A DNA stretch of 64,000 bases from Eriocheir sinensis (taxonomy: Eukaryota > Arthropoda > Malacostraca > Decapoda > Varunidae), in the NCBI RefSeq assembly GCF_024679095.1, contig NC_066544.1:3056283-3120282 (forward strand), in the 5' to 3' direction. Shown piece by piece: positions 27,744-39,178 of this stretch; position 1 is the stretch's first letter, and each line of letters starts with the position of its first letter. The notes beneath the pieces were generated by a model. The model saw only the letters and a program-made list of their open reading frames with translations, made no database searches and was not told the origin of the DNA. A program made the translations under genes and the position numbers.

Positions 27744-29880
27744 TTTCGTTGAGGAGTTAGATTTATTAAGTTCCGGTTTTAAATTACGAATATGTAAAGA
27801 TTCAAGTAACCTAAGGTCTTTTTCTTGACTACATTGCCTTATTATTTTGAAGTCGTCATTCCTAATAACATGGTCATGATGGTGAGAGTGCTCTCTTATC
27901 TCGGAAAATGAAGGACTACTAAGAACTCTATTAGTACGAAAAGAAAACCCCTTATGTTCGGATATCCTGATCTGAAGGTTCCTGACTGAGGAACCCACAT
28001 TATCTGACCCCACAGTCAGAAAACTGAAACATATATATGATACCCGAGCGTAAGAGTTTAGGGACACAGTCCTTGATTTTAAAGAAGGAACCAATTTTCT
28101 TTTTATTTGTAAAAACAAATCTAAGGGTAACCGATGGGTAATATGACTCTAGGGTGTCTTTTAGTTCTTTTCTAATATGGAAACTATATGGGCCATAAAA
28201 CGGCAAAGTGATGTATCTAATTTCTTTATCAACAGTCGTAATAGTAGCAGTATGTCTCATTTTCCGGTCGAGAAAGCATCTCTGTATTCTATTGAATAGG
28301 CTAGATGGAAAGCCATTAACCGAAAAGAATATCTCGAGCACAGACAACTCATTGTCAAACGAAGTCCAGCTACTACAAATATCATATGCCCTATTTAACA
28401 AAGTTCTTATTGTGTTTAGTTTATAAATATGTGGAACAGAAGAAGAAAAAATAATACCCAGGTTCGTATGTTTCGGTTTTCTATAAACACTGGTACATAA
28501 TTTGTTATTATTTTTTGTTATTAAGATGTTTAAAAATGGTAAGGAGTCGTTGTTTTCCTTCTCAACAGTGAACGTAATATTGTTATGTTTCTTGTTTAAG
28601 TAATTAAGGAACATTTATTTATGGCTCTCAGTTTTGAATATAAGAAAACAATCATCAACGTATCTTTTATAAACTACTGGCTTGAACTCAATTGGGCATT
28701 CATTTAACCATATTTCCTCATGATAGCACAAGAATATATTTGCAATGGTGCCCCACCATTGCAAATATATTGAGCCCATGGACACACCATCAACCTGCTT
28801 ATAAATTTCATCGTTGAAAATGAAGACGGATTCCTTAAGGGCTAACTCTAATAAATTAGAAAACTGTTCCTGGTTGAGGTTTGAAAACAGTCTCGAGTCG
28901 CAGAAGGCTCTTTCTTTACAGATATTTATCGATTCATTAAGTGGGATATTGGTAAATAGATTCTTAACATCAAAAGTAGCTAGTACATGATCATTCAAAA
29001 GGTGAAAAGATTTCATTTCGTTAACAAATTCGTAAGAATTCAATACCGTGTAATCATTAACTGTGAATTGGCTTAATAGGGGGACGAAAAATTTTGCTAG
29101 ATTGTAATTAAAACTTCCAATGGCTGATAGAATTGGCCCTCTTTGTGTATTTTCGGTAAACCATAAAACATATCTGGAGTTGAGCCTCTAGCAAAATGAG
29201 ATTGTATGTGCTAGAAGAGAACAGTTTCTCTTCTAAAGGTCTTAGATATCTATTTAATTTATCCTCTAGTCTAGTTATAATTTTAAAAGGGTCATCATTT
29301 AATTTTATAAATTTAGTAACATCACTTAAAACTTCATGAACTTTACTAACATAATCAGTTTTATTGAGAATAACTACTCCTCTACCTTTGTCTGGTCTGC
29401 TAATAACAATATTGAGGTTCTGACGAAGTCCATTTAAGATGGATACATAGTTTCTGTTAAGATTTAGGTTTTTTGGTAGGTTATTTTTAGGATTCCTATA
29501 CGTGTTGTGTGCCAAATCCGAAACTTTAGCCGTAAGGGCGGCCCAAGACTTGTTAATACCTGGATTATAGATATCAAGATGTGAGACTGAGGACATGAAC
29601 TTTTCAAAGGGCAAGAAAAAATCACAAAACTTAGGTGGGCGTGGTGGAAGACCAAAATCTAATCCATATGATAAGAGCTCCTGCTCATCTTTCGTTAATC
29701 ATTAACTTGATAAATTAGTAATGACCTCATCAGGTGTTAGGCAAGAGGTCGAATGGATTCCAAGCTTGTAAAGTTTGCGATCATGTACTTCTTTAATAGA
29801 GTGGATTCTATATTTGTTATATATATTTATTCTACTATTAAGGATTTTAAAGTCTGACCAGGAAACCTTATTTTTTTAGA
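27744..29880 (-). pseudogene. Penelope polyprotein: RT and GIY-YIG
   Basis: Reading the minus strand: an N-terminal part with a THPDEV-like region (about 29,720). RPDKGRGVVILNKTDYV (about 29,390) and DVKNLFTNIPL with the first catalytic Asp (about 28,965) follow. GVSMGS (about 28,780) comes next, then YVDDCF with the catalytic Asp pair (about 28,655). The C-terminal module has the GIYMFQ-type start (about 28,030), a shifted VGSSVRNLQIRISEHK (about 27,970) and a LRLLESLHIRNLKPELN end (about 27,790). Breaks: a frame loss near 29,110-29,170, an inverted duplication at 28,733-28,771, a single stop at 28,615-28,617 and a frame change near 28,020. Confidence 0.88.
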
Positions 29881-29900
29881 ACTGACAATTGATGCAAATA

Positions 29901-30419
<519 letters not shown>

Positions 30420-30533
30420 GCTACATTTATAAAAGTAAACACTGTCGCCATGCTACGAAAAGCGCGCCAAATTGAATGACCGTTGCCCGTGGGCCATTGG
30501 GCCGCTTGGGCTGGGCGTGGGCGCGTCAGCAGG

Positions 30534-30951
30534 TTTTTTTTTTTTTTTTTTTTTACGGCAAAGGAGTCAGCATAAGGGCACAAAAAAAAGGAAACAACAA
30601 TATAAAAAAAGTCCGGTATTCGCTGCTCCTGTAAAGAATCCGAAGAGGTGGCCGAAAAAGCAGTCAATTACGTGAGAAGAGGTGTCCTGATATTTTCCTT
30701 TTGAATGAGTTCGTTCCAGAAATTACCAGCGTGAGGGATGAAAGAGTGAAGATGTTGGTTAACTTGTGCGTAAGGGATTTGGACAGTAAAGGGATGAGCT
30801 TGAGTAGAAAGTCGTGTGCGGCGGGGCCGCATGAGGGGGGGAGGCATGCAGTTAGCAAGTTCAGAAGAGCAGTCAGCGTGAAAATATCGATAGAAGATAG
30901 GAAGAGAAGCAACATGGCGGCGGAATTTAAGAGTTAGATGACTATCAGTAA
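30534..30951 (-). mobile_element. LINE-C copy B, 3' segment
   Basis: Poly(A) tail (T-run), 3' UTR, and the C-terminal end of ORF2, recognisable in minus-strand frames (SIDIF..TALLNLLTACLPP and FIPHAGNFWNEL-type words). It ends at TAA (30,949-30,951), the target duplication of the Harbinger-like element. Confidence 0.8.
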
Positions 30952-31083
30952 AGCCCCGTTCACACTGTGCCGACTCTGGGCCAAGGCAACCCAGCGACTT
31001 CTGCATTCGAGAAGTCTGCTCCCACGCTCCAAGAATTTATTAGCGTCTTGGTGTCGGCTACTATGATTGCCGACTGTCTGGGA

Positions 31084-31401
31084 CATTCTGCTAACTATTA
31101 ACAGTTTCAGGGGCCGTGTTCCCCAGTTTTTCGCAAATAAAACTTTAACAAAGCGTCGGACAAGGATGTTATTTTGGCAGTGGATGTTTGAGACCCCGAC
31201 CTAATGGGCAAAAATATGATTTGGTGTCACATGCGGATAATGAAGCACTTATAAGAATACATTTAGGGTAAACTTGGCTAAAAGTTAAAGGCACTGTGAA
31301 CGAGGCTAGCCCCGCCCCGCTCATCTTCTCGTGACGTCGATGTGACGTTTAGCTCTGACGTATGAGTAATCATCCATCCAACAAGCAATTATGTCTTACT
31401 G

Positions 31402-31448
<47 letters not shown>

Positions 31449-31936
31449 GTAGCAATATTTAATCTAGTGTAAATATGGATGTTTCTTAAATGGACTATCA
31501 GTTGGGAGAAACAGTTTTACTCGAAGGAAATTACTTATCCTTTACATGGAAAATGTGACTATTGGTAGTACATGCTGCATTTATGTAAGCGATCAGTAGT
31601 TTCTGGTTTCATCCCTCGTTGGTTCACCAACCTCCCCCATACCCAACCTTTCCTTCCTCACACAATCATCCCCACCCAACTACCCAACAACACCCTTGTC
31701 GTTGGCGGGGCTAGCCTCGCTCACAGTGCCTTTAACTTTTAGCCAAGTTTCCCCTAAATTTACTCTTATGAGTGCTTCATTATCCACATGTGACACCAAA
31801 TCATATTCTTACCCATTAGGTCGGGGTCTCAAACATCCACTGCCAAAATAACATCCTTGTCCGACGCTTTGTTAAAGTTTTATTTGCGAAAAACAGGGGA
31901 GCACGGCCCATGAAACCTTTAGTAGTTGGCAGAATG
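31084..31936. repeat. Long inverted repeat inside the Harbinger-like element
   Basis: 31,084-31,318 and 31,703-31,936 are inverted copies, about 235 bp each, with scattered mismatches. Examples are GCAAATAAAACTTTAACAAA facing TTTGTTAAAGTTTTATTTGC, and GGCTAGCCCCGCC facing GGCGGGGCTAGCC. The spacer holds (CA)n (31,406-31,447) and unremarkable sequence. Confidence 0.88.
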
Positions 31937-32491
31937 CCTGCGGCATGATGCCAATTAGTCTCAAGACGAGTCTCAACGGTAATTTTTTGAAATGGCGCCA
32001 TGTCTGTGACAACCATGAATCTGCCGACCGATTGGCCGACAGTCTTGATGGTCTTGACGACAGTCTTCCATATTGTCTGTCAACTGGTTGGCCGACTAGT
32101 TGGCCGACAGTTGCCAAGGAGTTGGCCGACGGTCTTCCTGATGGTCTTCCTGACTGTCTTGACGGCAGCCTTGCCGTTCCTTTAAATACGGAATCGTTCT
32201 GTATTCTAGAGTGAAATGTAGGTTTCCGTTTTGAACTAATACGGAACGCCATTTGTTCCGTATGGTCCGTATTTCTGAATGGTCAAGCAGATATAATTCA
32301 GTATCTTAAAATTGTAGTGTGCGTATATTTCGGTTAATCACACACAAAAAACAAGTCCGTAAAATTATGTGTATGTCAAAGTTCGTCCAAAAATACGTGA
32401 AAAATACGCGACGTAACGTCTCTTCCCCCCTCCCTCTTGCCTCTACCAGCAGCGTGCTGCGGCTGTCACTCATTGCATGGTCGAGAAATTT

Positions 32492-32588
32492 TAGGGTTGC
32501 CACCCGTTCCTTTAAATATGGATCCATTCCGCATTGGAGAGTGAGATATTGCATTCCACATTTTTCTCACCTCAGGGTGGCAACCCTA
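32492..32588. repeat. 97-bp miniature inverted-repeat unit
   Basis: Perfect 14-bp inverted repeat TAGGGTTGCCACCC at 32,492-32,505 and 32,575-32,588. It encloses CGTTCCTTTAAATATGGA, a word also present at about 32,174-32,190 (CGTTCCTTTAAATACGGA). It may be a tiny MITE or a solo hairpin. No target duplication was settled. Confidence 0.6.
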
Positions 32589-33110
32589 GTTGTGTCATTC
32601 AACACAAGAGAGATAGAGGCAAAAGGAGTGTGTGCATACTGTGTGGCTCCCAAGTTTGTGCCAGCGAAACGTAACCATGCCCAGAAGTTGTTATTGTGCT
32701 AGTGATTGCAAAATAAAAAATATAAATTTCTTGATGGCGGAAGTGTTAGCCAATATTTCTGAGCCGACAGTCGTCACGAACATACTTTATTAGGGGAAGA
32801 CTGTCGTCACGACAGTTCCTCATCATTCTTAAGTAGTCGGCACAGTCGTCTGTGCCCCATACCTCCCTCAGAGCTCAACCGGAAATGACGGCTGGTCCAG
32901 ACTCTTACCGACTCTTGTCGTGAAAGTTTAGCATGGAATACTTTTTTGCGCTAACCCTCACGACTCCAGACTCCCGTCATGTCGTCGGCGCAGCAGTCTC
33001 AAGACCTCTTTCAAGACATGCCCGACCCTTTCACATCAACACTCAAGGCCTCGTGTACCCTAGAGTCGTGGGTTGTCTTGGCCCAGAGTCGGCACAGTGT
33101 GAACGGGGCT

Positions 33111-33676
33111 TAAGAGGAGGAGAGCTGATGAGACGATGAGCCTTAGACTCCACTCTGTCCAGAAGAGCTGTATGAGTGGAGCCCCCCCCCACACGTGAGA
33201 TGCATACTCCATACGAGGGCGGACAAGACCCCTGTATATGGATAGCTACTGTGCGGGGGAGAAGAACTGGCGGAGACGATAAAGAACGCCCAACCTCCAG
33301 GAAGCTGATTTAGTAAGAGAGGAGATGTGAAGTTTCCAGTTAAGATTTTGAGTTAAGGATAGACCGAGGGTATTTAGTGTTGAAGAAGGTGACAGCTGGG
33401 TGTTGTCGAAGAATAGGGGATAGGTGTTTGGAAGATTGTGTCGAGTTGATAGGTGGAGAAATTGAGTTTTTGAGGCAATGAAGGACACAAGGTTCCTTCT
33501 ACCCCAATCAGAAATGATAGCAAGGTCTGAGGTTAAGCGTTCTGCAGCCTTCAGCCTGGAATCATGTAATTCCTGTTGAGAGGGTCTTCTGTTGAAAGAA
33601 GTTGAATAATGCAGAGTGGAGTCATGAGCGTATGAATGGATAGGGCAGTTTGTTATAGAATGAAGATCATTGATGA
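33111..33676 (-). pseudogene. LINE-C copy B: RT C-terminal segment
   Basis: Minus-strand reading with FINDLHSITNCPIHSYAHDSTL: the YADD catalytic motif is changed to YAHD. Further landmarks are SDWGRRNLVSF, ASKTQFLHLSTR and LGLSLTQNLNWKLHI. The piece stops at 33,676, where copy A begins with its poly(A). Confidence 0.82.
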
Positions 33677-33720
33677 TTTTTTTTTTTTTACAGCTATGGA
33701 GACAGTGCAAGGGCGTAATG

Positions 33721-33753
<33 letters not shown>

Positions 33754-36700
33754 CCGCTACTTACTGCTCCATAACAGAGGTTAAAGGAGTGTTCGAAATC
33801 AAAGGTCAATTTCGGGAGGAGAGGTGTCCTGATACCCTCCTCTTGAAAGAGTTCAAATCATAGGCAGGAGGAAATACAGATGAAAGAAGATTGTTCCAGA
33901 GTTTATCAGCGTGAGGGATGGAAGAGTGAAGATGCTGGTTAACTCTTGCAGCGGGGCCGCGGGATGGGGGGGAGGCATGCAGTTAGCAAGTTCAGAAGAG
34001 CAGTCAGCATGAAAATATCGATAGAAGATAGAAAGAGAGGCAACATGGCTGCGGAGTTTGAGAGGTAGAAGACTATCAGTATGAGGAGGAAAGCTGACGA
34101 GACGAAGAGCCTTTGATTCCACTCTGTCAAGGAGAGTTGTGTGAGTGCCCCCCCCCCCCCACACACACACACACATGAGATGCATACTCCATACGAGGGC
34201 GGACAAGGCCCCTGTAAATGGACAGCAACTGTGCGGGGGAGAAGAACTGGCTGAGACGGTACAGAATGCCCAGCCTCGAGGAAGCTGATTTAGTAAGAGA
34301 TGAGATATGAAGTTTCCAGTTGAGATTTTGAGTTAAGGATAGACCGAGGATATTTAGTGTTGAGGAAGGTGATAGCTGGGTGTTGTCAAATAATAGGGGA
34401 TAGTTGTTTGGAAGATTGTGTCGAGTGGATAGGTGGAGAAACTGTGTTTTTGAGGCATTGAAGGACACCAGGTTCCTCTTGCCCCAATCGGAAATAATAG
34501 TAAGGTCTGAGGCTAAGCGTTCTGCAGCCTCCAGCCTTGAGTCGTTAAGTTTCTGTAGGGTGGATCTTCTATTAAAAGAAGTTGAGTAATGCAGAGTGGA
34601 ATCATCGGCGTAGGAATGGATAGGACAGTTCGTTTTGGAAAGAAGATCATCAGTGAACAACAGAGAGTGGGAGATAGGACAGAACCCCGTGGGACACCAC
34701 TGTTAATAGGTTTAGGGGAAGAACAGTGACCGTCTACCACAGCAGAAATAGAACGGTCAGAGAGGAAACTGGAGATAAAGGTACAGAGAGAAGGATAGAA
34801 ACCGTAGGAGGGTAGTTTGGAAAGCAAAGATTTGTGTCAGACCCTATCAAAAGCTTTTGATATGTCCAGCGCAATAGCAAAGGTTTCACCGAAACGGCTA
34901 AGAGAGGATGACCAAGAGTCAGTTAAGAAGACTAGGAGATCAACAGTAGAACGCCCCTTGCGGAACCCATGCTGGCGATCAGATAGAAGGTCAGAAGTGG
35001 AAAGGTGCTTTTGAATCTTCCGGTTAATGATTGATTCAAAAGCTTAAGATAGACAAGAAAGTAAAGCTATAGGACGGTAGTTTGAGGAATTGGAACGGTC
35101 ACCCTTCTTAGGCACAGGCTGTATAAAGGCATACTTCCAACAGGAAGGAAAGGTAAATGTTGACAGGCAGAGGCGAAAGAGTTTGACCAGGCAGGGTGAC
35201 AGCACGGAGGCACAGTTTATAAGGACAAAAGGAGGCACTCTATCATGTCCATAAGCCTTCTGAGGATTGAGACCAGAGAGGGCATAGCAAACATCATTTT
35301 GAAGAATCTTTATAACAGGCATAAAGGAGCCAGAGGGGGGATGAGGAGGAGGAATATGCCCTGAATCGTCCAGAGTGGAGTTTTTAAAAAAAAGTTTGAG
35401 AGAAGAGTTCAGCATTAGAGATAGATGAGATGGCCGTGTTGCCGTCAGGACTGAGGAGTGGAGGGAAAGATGAAGAAGTGAAGTTGGAGGAGATGTTTTT
35501 GCCTAGATGCCATAAGTCACGGGAAGAGTAAGAGAAAGCAAGATTTTGGCATTTTCTATTAATGAAAGAGTTTTTGGTTAGTCGGAGAATAGATTTGGCA
35601 CGATTCCGGGCAGAAATGTGAAGTTCATAATTAGCATTAGTTTGAAGGCTCTGGTACCTTTTGTGAGCTGCCTCTCTATCATTGACAGCACGAGAACAAG
35701 CGTGATTAAACCAAGGCTTTTTAGCGTGAGGAGTAGAGAGAACGAGGAATGTATGCCTCCATTCCAGAGACAATCACCTCTGTGATGCGCTGAGCACACA
35801 CAGAGGGGTCTCTATCCTGGAAGCAATAATCATTCCACGGGAAATCGGAAAAGTACATCCTCAGGTCGTCCCACCGAGCTGAAGCAAAATGCCAGAAGCA
35901 TCGCCTCTTTGGTGGGTCCAGAGGGTGTACAGGAGCGATAGGACAGGATGCAGTAATAAGATTGTGATCGGAGGAGCCCAACGGAGATAAAAGTTTGACA
36001 GAATAAGCAGAAGGGTTTGAGGTAAGGAAGAGATCTAGAATGTTGGGCCGGTCTCCAAGACGGTCGGGAGTACGTGTAGGGTGCTGGACCAACTGCTCTA
36101 GGTCGTTGAGGATAGCAAAGTGTTAGGCTTGTTCACCAGGATGGTCAGAGAAAGAGGATGAAAGCCAAAGCTGGTGGTGAACATTGAAATCTCCTAGGAT
36201 GGAGATTTCAGCGAAGGGAGAGTGGGTCAAGATGTGCTCCACTTTTGAGTTCAATTAGTCAAAGAATTTTACATAATTAGTAGAGTTAGGTGAGAGTCTT
36301 ACCCAGATGGTAGAAAATTCAGAAGAGTCAAGGTCGTGGGCACGAGAGCAAGTGATGTCGTTGCGCACGTAGGCGCAACATCCAGCTTTGGATTGAAATT
36401 TAGGATAGAGATAGTAGGAGGGAACAGCGTAGAAATTGCTGTCAGTAGCCTCAGAAACCTGTGTTTCGGTAAGGAAGAGAAGGTGAGGTTTAGAGTAGGA
36501 GAGATGATGTTCCACAGAATGAAAATTAGAACGAAGACCGCGAATGTTGCAGGAATTGAGAATAAAGAGGTTCGAGGAGTTATCAAGTCACCTCTCGGGT
36601 CGGCAGCCAGAAGGGGAGTCCTCCCTGGGGGAATTTGTGGTCCCCCCCCAGGCGGGGACTCCGAGGCTTGATGTAGGTGCGCCATTTTTAAATTTGAATT

Positions 36701-36923
36701 TTGGGAAAAGGTGTATATGTTGTGTGAATGTAGTGTGGTGTGGATATAGAGAGGATCTGTCTAAAGATAGCATGCTGAACTACTCTCCGGAGTTGGTGAG
36801 ACAATAGGGAAACGGTGAGTGAGGACATGGGAAGGGTCTTTGGAGGGCTTCAGCTCCCTTTTCACCTCCCATATATACCACACCGGGAGTGGCTTGCGCC
36901 CGTTCGGTAGATGTACTCCAGCC
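33677..36923 (-). mobile_element. LINE-C copy A (jockey-like LINE), inserted in copy B
   Basis: 3.25 kb from a T-run at 33,677-33,689 to about 36,923. Copy B sequence ends at its left edge (FINDL) and resumes at its right edge (SPTLFL), so it interrupts copy B within the RT. The 3' UTR includes an A-run of about 31 (33,721-33,750). No clear target duplication was found. The 5' 300 bases (36,600-36,923) look like untranslated leader. Confidence 0.87.
34127..36590 (-). pseudogene. LINE-C copy A ORF: endonuclease and RT
   Basis: Endonuclease begins with a NIRGLRSNF-type word (about 36,545), then LLFLTETQVSE (about 36,465) and an LGD-type block (about 36,200). [12 protein letters not shown], with the SDH motif, is at about 35,985. 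The linker carries KKPWFNHACSRAV. RT: YRPIALLSCLS (about 35,055), ALDISKAFDRVWHKSLL (about 34,860), NSGVPRGSVLSPTL (about 34,700), YADDSTLHYSTSF (about 34,600) and NLNWKLHISSLTKSAS (about 34,310). Breaks include an in-frame loss near 36,290 (copy B keeps about 13 more residues), a stop in the FFDYLN word, and frame changes near 35,400 and 34,640. Confidence 0.87.
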
Positions 36924-37034
36924 ATAGGAAGAGAGTGGGTGATAGAACAGAGCCTTGTGGATCACCACTGTTGATAGGTTTAGGAGAAGAACAGTAACCG
37001 TCTACCACATCAGAGATAAAACGGCCGGAGAGGA
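36924..37034 (-). mobile_element. LINE-C copy B, short RT segment between two insertions
   Basis: About 110 bases matching 34,655-34,775 (CCACTGTTGATAGGTTTAGG, ACCGTCTACCAC). It is bounded on the left by copy A and on the right by LINE-D. It ends with GAGAGGA (37,028-37,034), repeated at 41,712-41,718. Confidence 0.85.
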
Positions 37035-37221
37035 TTGATTGATTGATTGATTTAAATTAGGCGTCGCATATGGCGTCATATGGCGCCGCATTCAATGAAT
37101 TAAAAACTAAAAAAAGGAAAAAAAAAAACTAAAAGGGCTAAAAAAGGAACCTAAAAAAGTAAACTAAGAGCAAAGCCAAACAAAACGAGACGAAACAAAT
37201 TACACATAAAACGGTCATAAC

Positions 37222-39178
37222 TTATGGAGAAGGCCAGCCTTTTCCATAAAGTACCTCATGTCCCGGGGAAAGGCATCTCCCTCCCAGCATCAGCGATAGA
37301 CGGAATGATCCGGCTTCTCCCCGACACTGCGACAGGTATCGCACTCGCAGGTCCCTGAATAAAAACAGGGAGACCAAACTCAAACAGGTTAAGTAAAATT
37401 CCATGACACCAAGCGGTGTCATAGGCCTTTTCCAGATCAAAAAACACGGTCACCTGGTGGTGATTATTGGCAAACGCCTCACAAACTGAGGACTCCAAGG
37501 ATAAAAGAGCGTCCGAGGTGGAGCGCATCTTTCGGAAACCATATTACACCGCGGTCAATAAATTCCGGCTCTCCAAGTACCACATAAGCCTGACATTCAC
37601 CATCTTCTCCATCACTTTACAAATGCAGGATGTTAAAGAAATAGGACGATAGTTAGTTGCTTGGAGATGATCTTTCCCAGGCTTCAGAATGGGGAGAATT
37701 ACAGCCACACTCCACAGAGATGGAAAATCACCGGTCCGCCAAATGAAATTGTAAAGATCCAATAACAATGTAAAACCACAGTCAGACATGTGGCGTAAGA
37801 AAGCATAAGGGATGTCGTCTGGACCTGGCGAGGAATCATGACACTGGGATAAAGCCGTCTTCAACTCGGAGAGAGAAAATGGGATATTATAAGATTCTCC
37901 TCTGGTGGAAGTGAAGTTAACGCCGAGTGATTCCAAATCCCGGCGATGACGAGCCCCTGGTGCAGTAGGATCTTTCCTAGAGACACTGCCAAAGTGCTTG
38001 GCGAATAGGTCAGCAACAGTCTTAGGGGCCGCCACCGTTTCCCCTGCAGGCGATAACACTGGAGGGGGAGGGGGGGAACACTTCCCAGAGATCTTACGAA
38101 CTCTGTTAAAGACTTCTGTGAGTGTAGTTCTGGTAGCGATGGAGAGACATAAGCCTTCCAAGAAATTCGTTGAGCCTCCTTGAAAGTGCGTCGTGCTCGA
38201 GCACGCGCTCGCCGAAAAGCATCCAAACACTGGGGGTCCCCACGGTGACGACGAAGTCGAGAGAATGCAGCACGCTTCTCTTGCACAGCAGTAGTGCAAG
38301 CGGCGTTCCACCAGGGAACAGGACGTTTAGGGAACTGGCCAGACGTCCTGGGGACGGATTGAAGGGCTGCAGAATGTAAGGCATCAGTGAAATAGGATGC
38401 AGCCTCGTCAGAAGTTCCAAAGTCAGCCAACGGACGAAGAGAGGAGCTAAGTTCCGTAAAACGCTGCCAGTCTGCTTTATCTAGACGCCAGCGAGAAAGG
38501 CGTGACTGTGGTACAGAATCAATGCGTTCCAATAAAATTGGAAAGTGGTCACTGCCATACAAGTCCGGTAAGACCCGCCAACGAAAATCAGGAAGAGAAT
38601 TAGAAGTGCAAAGTGAAAGATCTAGAGGTAAAAGTACCAGTTTGGCTATGAAAATGTGTCACCTCCCCAGAGTTTAAAATTTATAATCCCTGATCCTCAA
38701 TAAAAGAAGCAACTAAAAGTCCGCGTGGGTTGGTAGCACCATCATCCCACAATGGATGGCGACCGTTAAAATCCGCTAATAAAAGTAAAGGCGAGGAAAG
38801 TTCCTGCACCAGGTCGTCAAGATCGTGTCTGTCACCGGGAACACCAGGAGGGAGATAAAGGCTACATAATGTATAAAATTTGCCCAAATAAACCTTAACA
38901 GCAACAGACTGCAACGTTGAGTGAGGCTGTAATGGGACAGAAGGGGTATCACAGCGAACGAATATGGCGGTGCCACCATGGTGGCCCTGTCCAGGATTGG
39001 GGGAACTGTAAACGGCACGATACCCAGGAGGACTTGAGTGAGTGTAGTCTCCGAGCATTGTCTCCTGTAAACAAAGGCAAGCAGGAGAAAACCGAGATAT
39101 CAATGTTCGGAGTTCCTCCCACGAGACTCGTAGGCCTCTACAATTCCACTGGAGGAGTAGGAAGATGTCTATTTTCGA
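37222..39178 (-). pseudogene. LINE-D ORF2: endonuclease and partial RT
   Basis: Endonuclease starts with LLLQWNCRGLRVSW (about 39,150), followed by CLCLQETML (about 39,070), HHGGTAIFVR, a LLADFNGRHPLWD block (about 38,770) and a SDHFPILLERID end (about 38,555). The linker has KRPVPWWNAAC. RT: SSPGPDDIPYAFLRHM (about 37,830), NYRPISLTSCICKVMEKMV (about 37,635) and FFDLEKAYDTAW (about 37,430), with the sequence breaking down at about 37,330 before the YADD region. At least two frame changes (about 37,900 and 37,540) also occur. ORF2 overlaps the ORF1 stop with no obvious ATG, suggesting coupled translation in the parent element. Confidence 0.86.

Larger units (their letters stand above)
27281..29900 (-). 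mobile_element. Penelope-like element (RT plus GIY-YIG endonuclease)
   Basis: The body covers a decayed coding region (27,744-29,880) and a 3' region (27,281-27,743). The 3' region contains the TTCACCGAAACGTTGTCAAT phrase on the minus strand, typical of Penelope ends. It lies between two (TA)n arrays (27,187-27,277 and 30,174-30,415). Penelope elements are retroelements distinct from LTR and LINE groups that couple an RT to a GIY-YIG nuclease. The 5' limit is approximate. Confidence 0.88.
30952..33110. mobile_element. PIF/Harbinger-like non-autonomous DNA transposon
   Basis: 42-bp terminal inverted repeats with one mismatch (30,952-30,993 and 33,069-33,110) start AGCCCCGTTCACACTGTGCC. A 3-bp TAA is duplicated at 30,949-30,951 and 33,111-33,113. 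Joining the flanks gives the LINE-C sequence GACTATCAGTA-GAGGAGG. TWA-type 3-bp duplications and GGCC/CACACTG-rich ends fit PIF/Harbinger. No transposase was found in the 2.16 kb. A large internal inverted repeat, a CA microsatellite and repeated GGCCGACAGTC words fill it. Confidence 0.85.

Noticed and set aside
36299..36685. Hydrophobic frame (AVFVLIFILW) that looks like a membrane protein
   Set aside because: It is the wrong frame over the LINE-C endonuclease; the true frame gives NIRGLRSNF and LFLTETQ.
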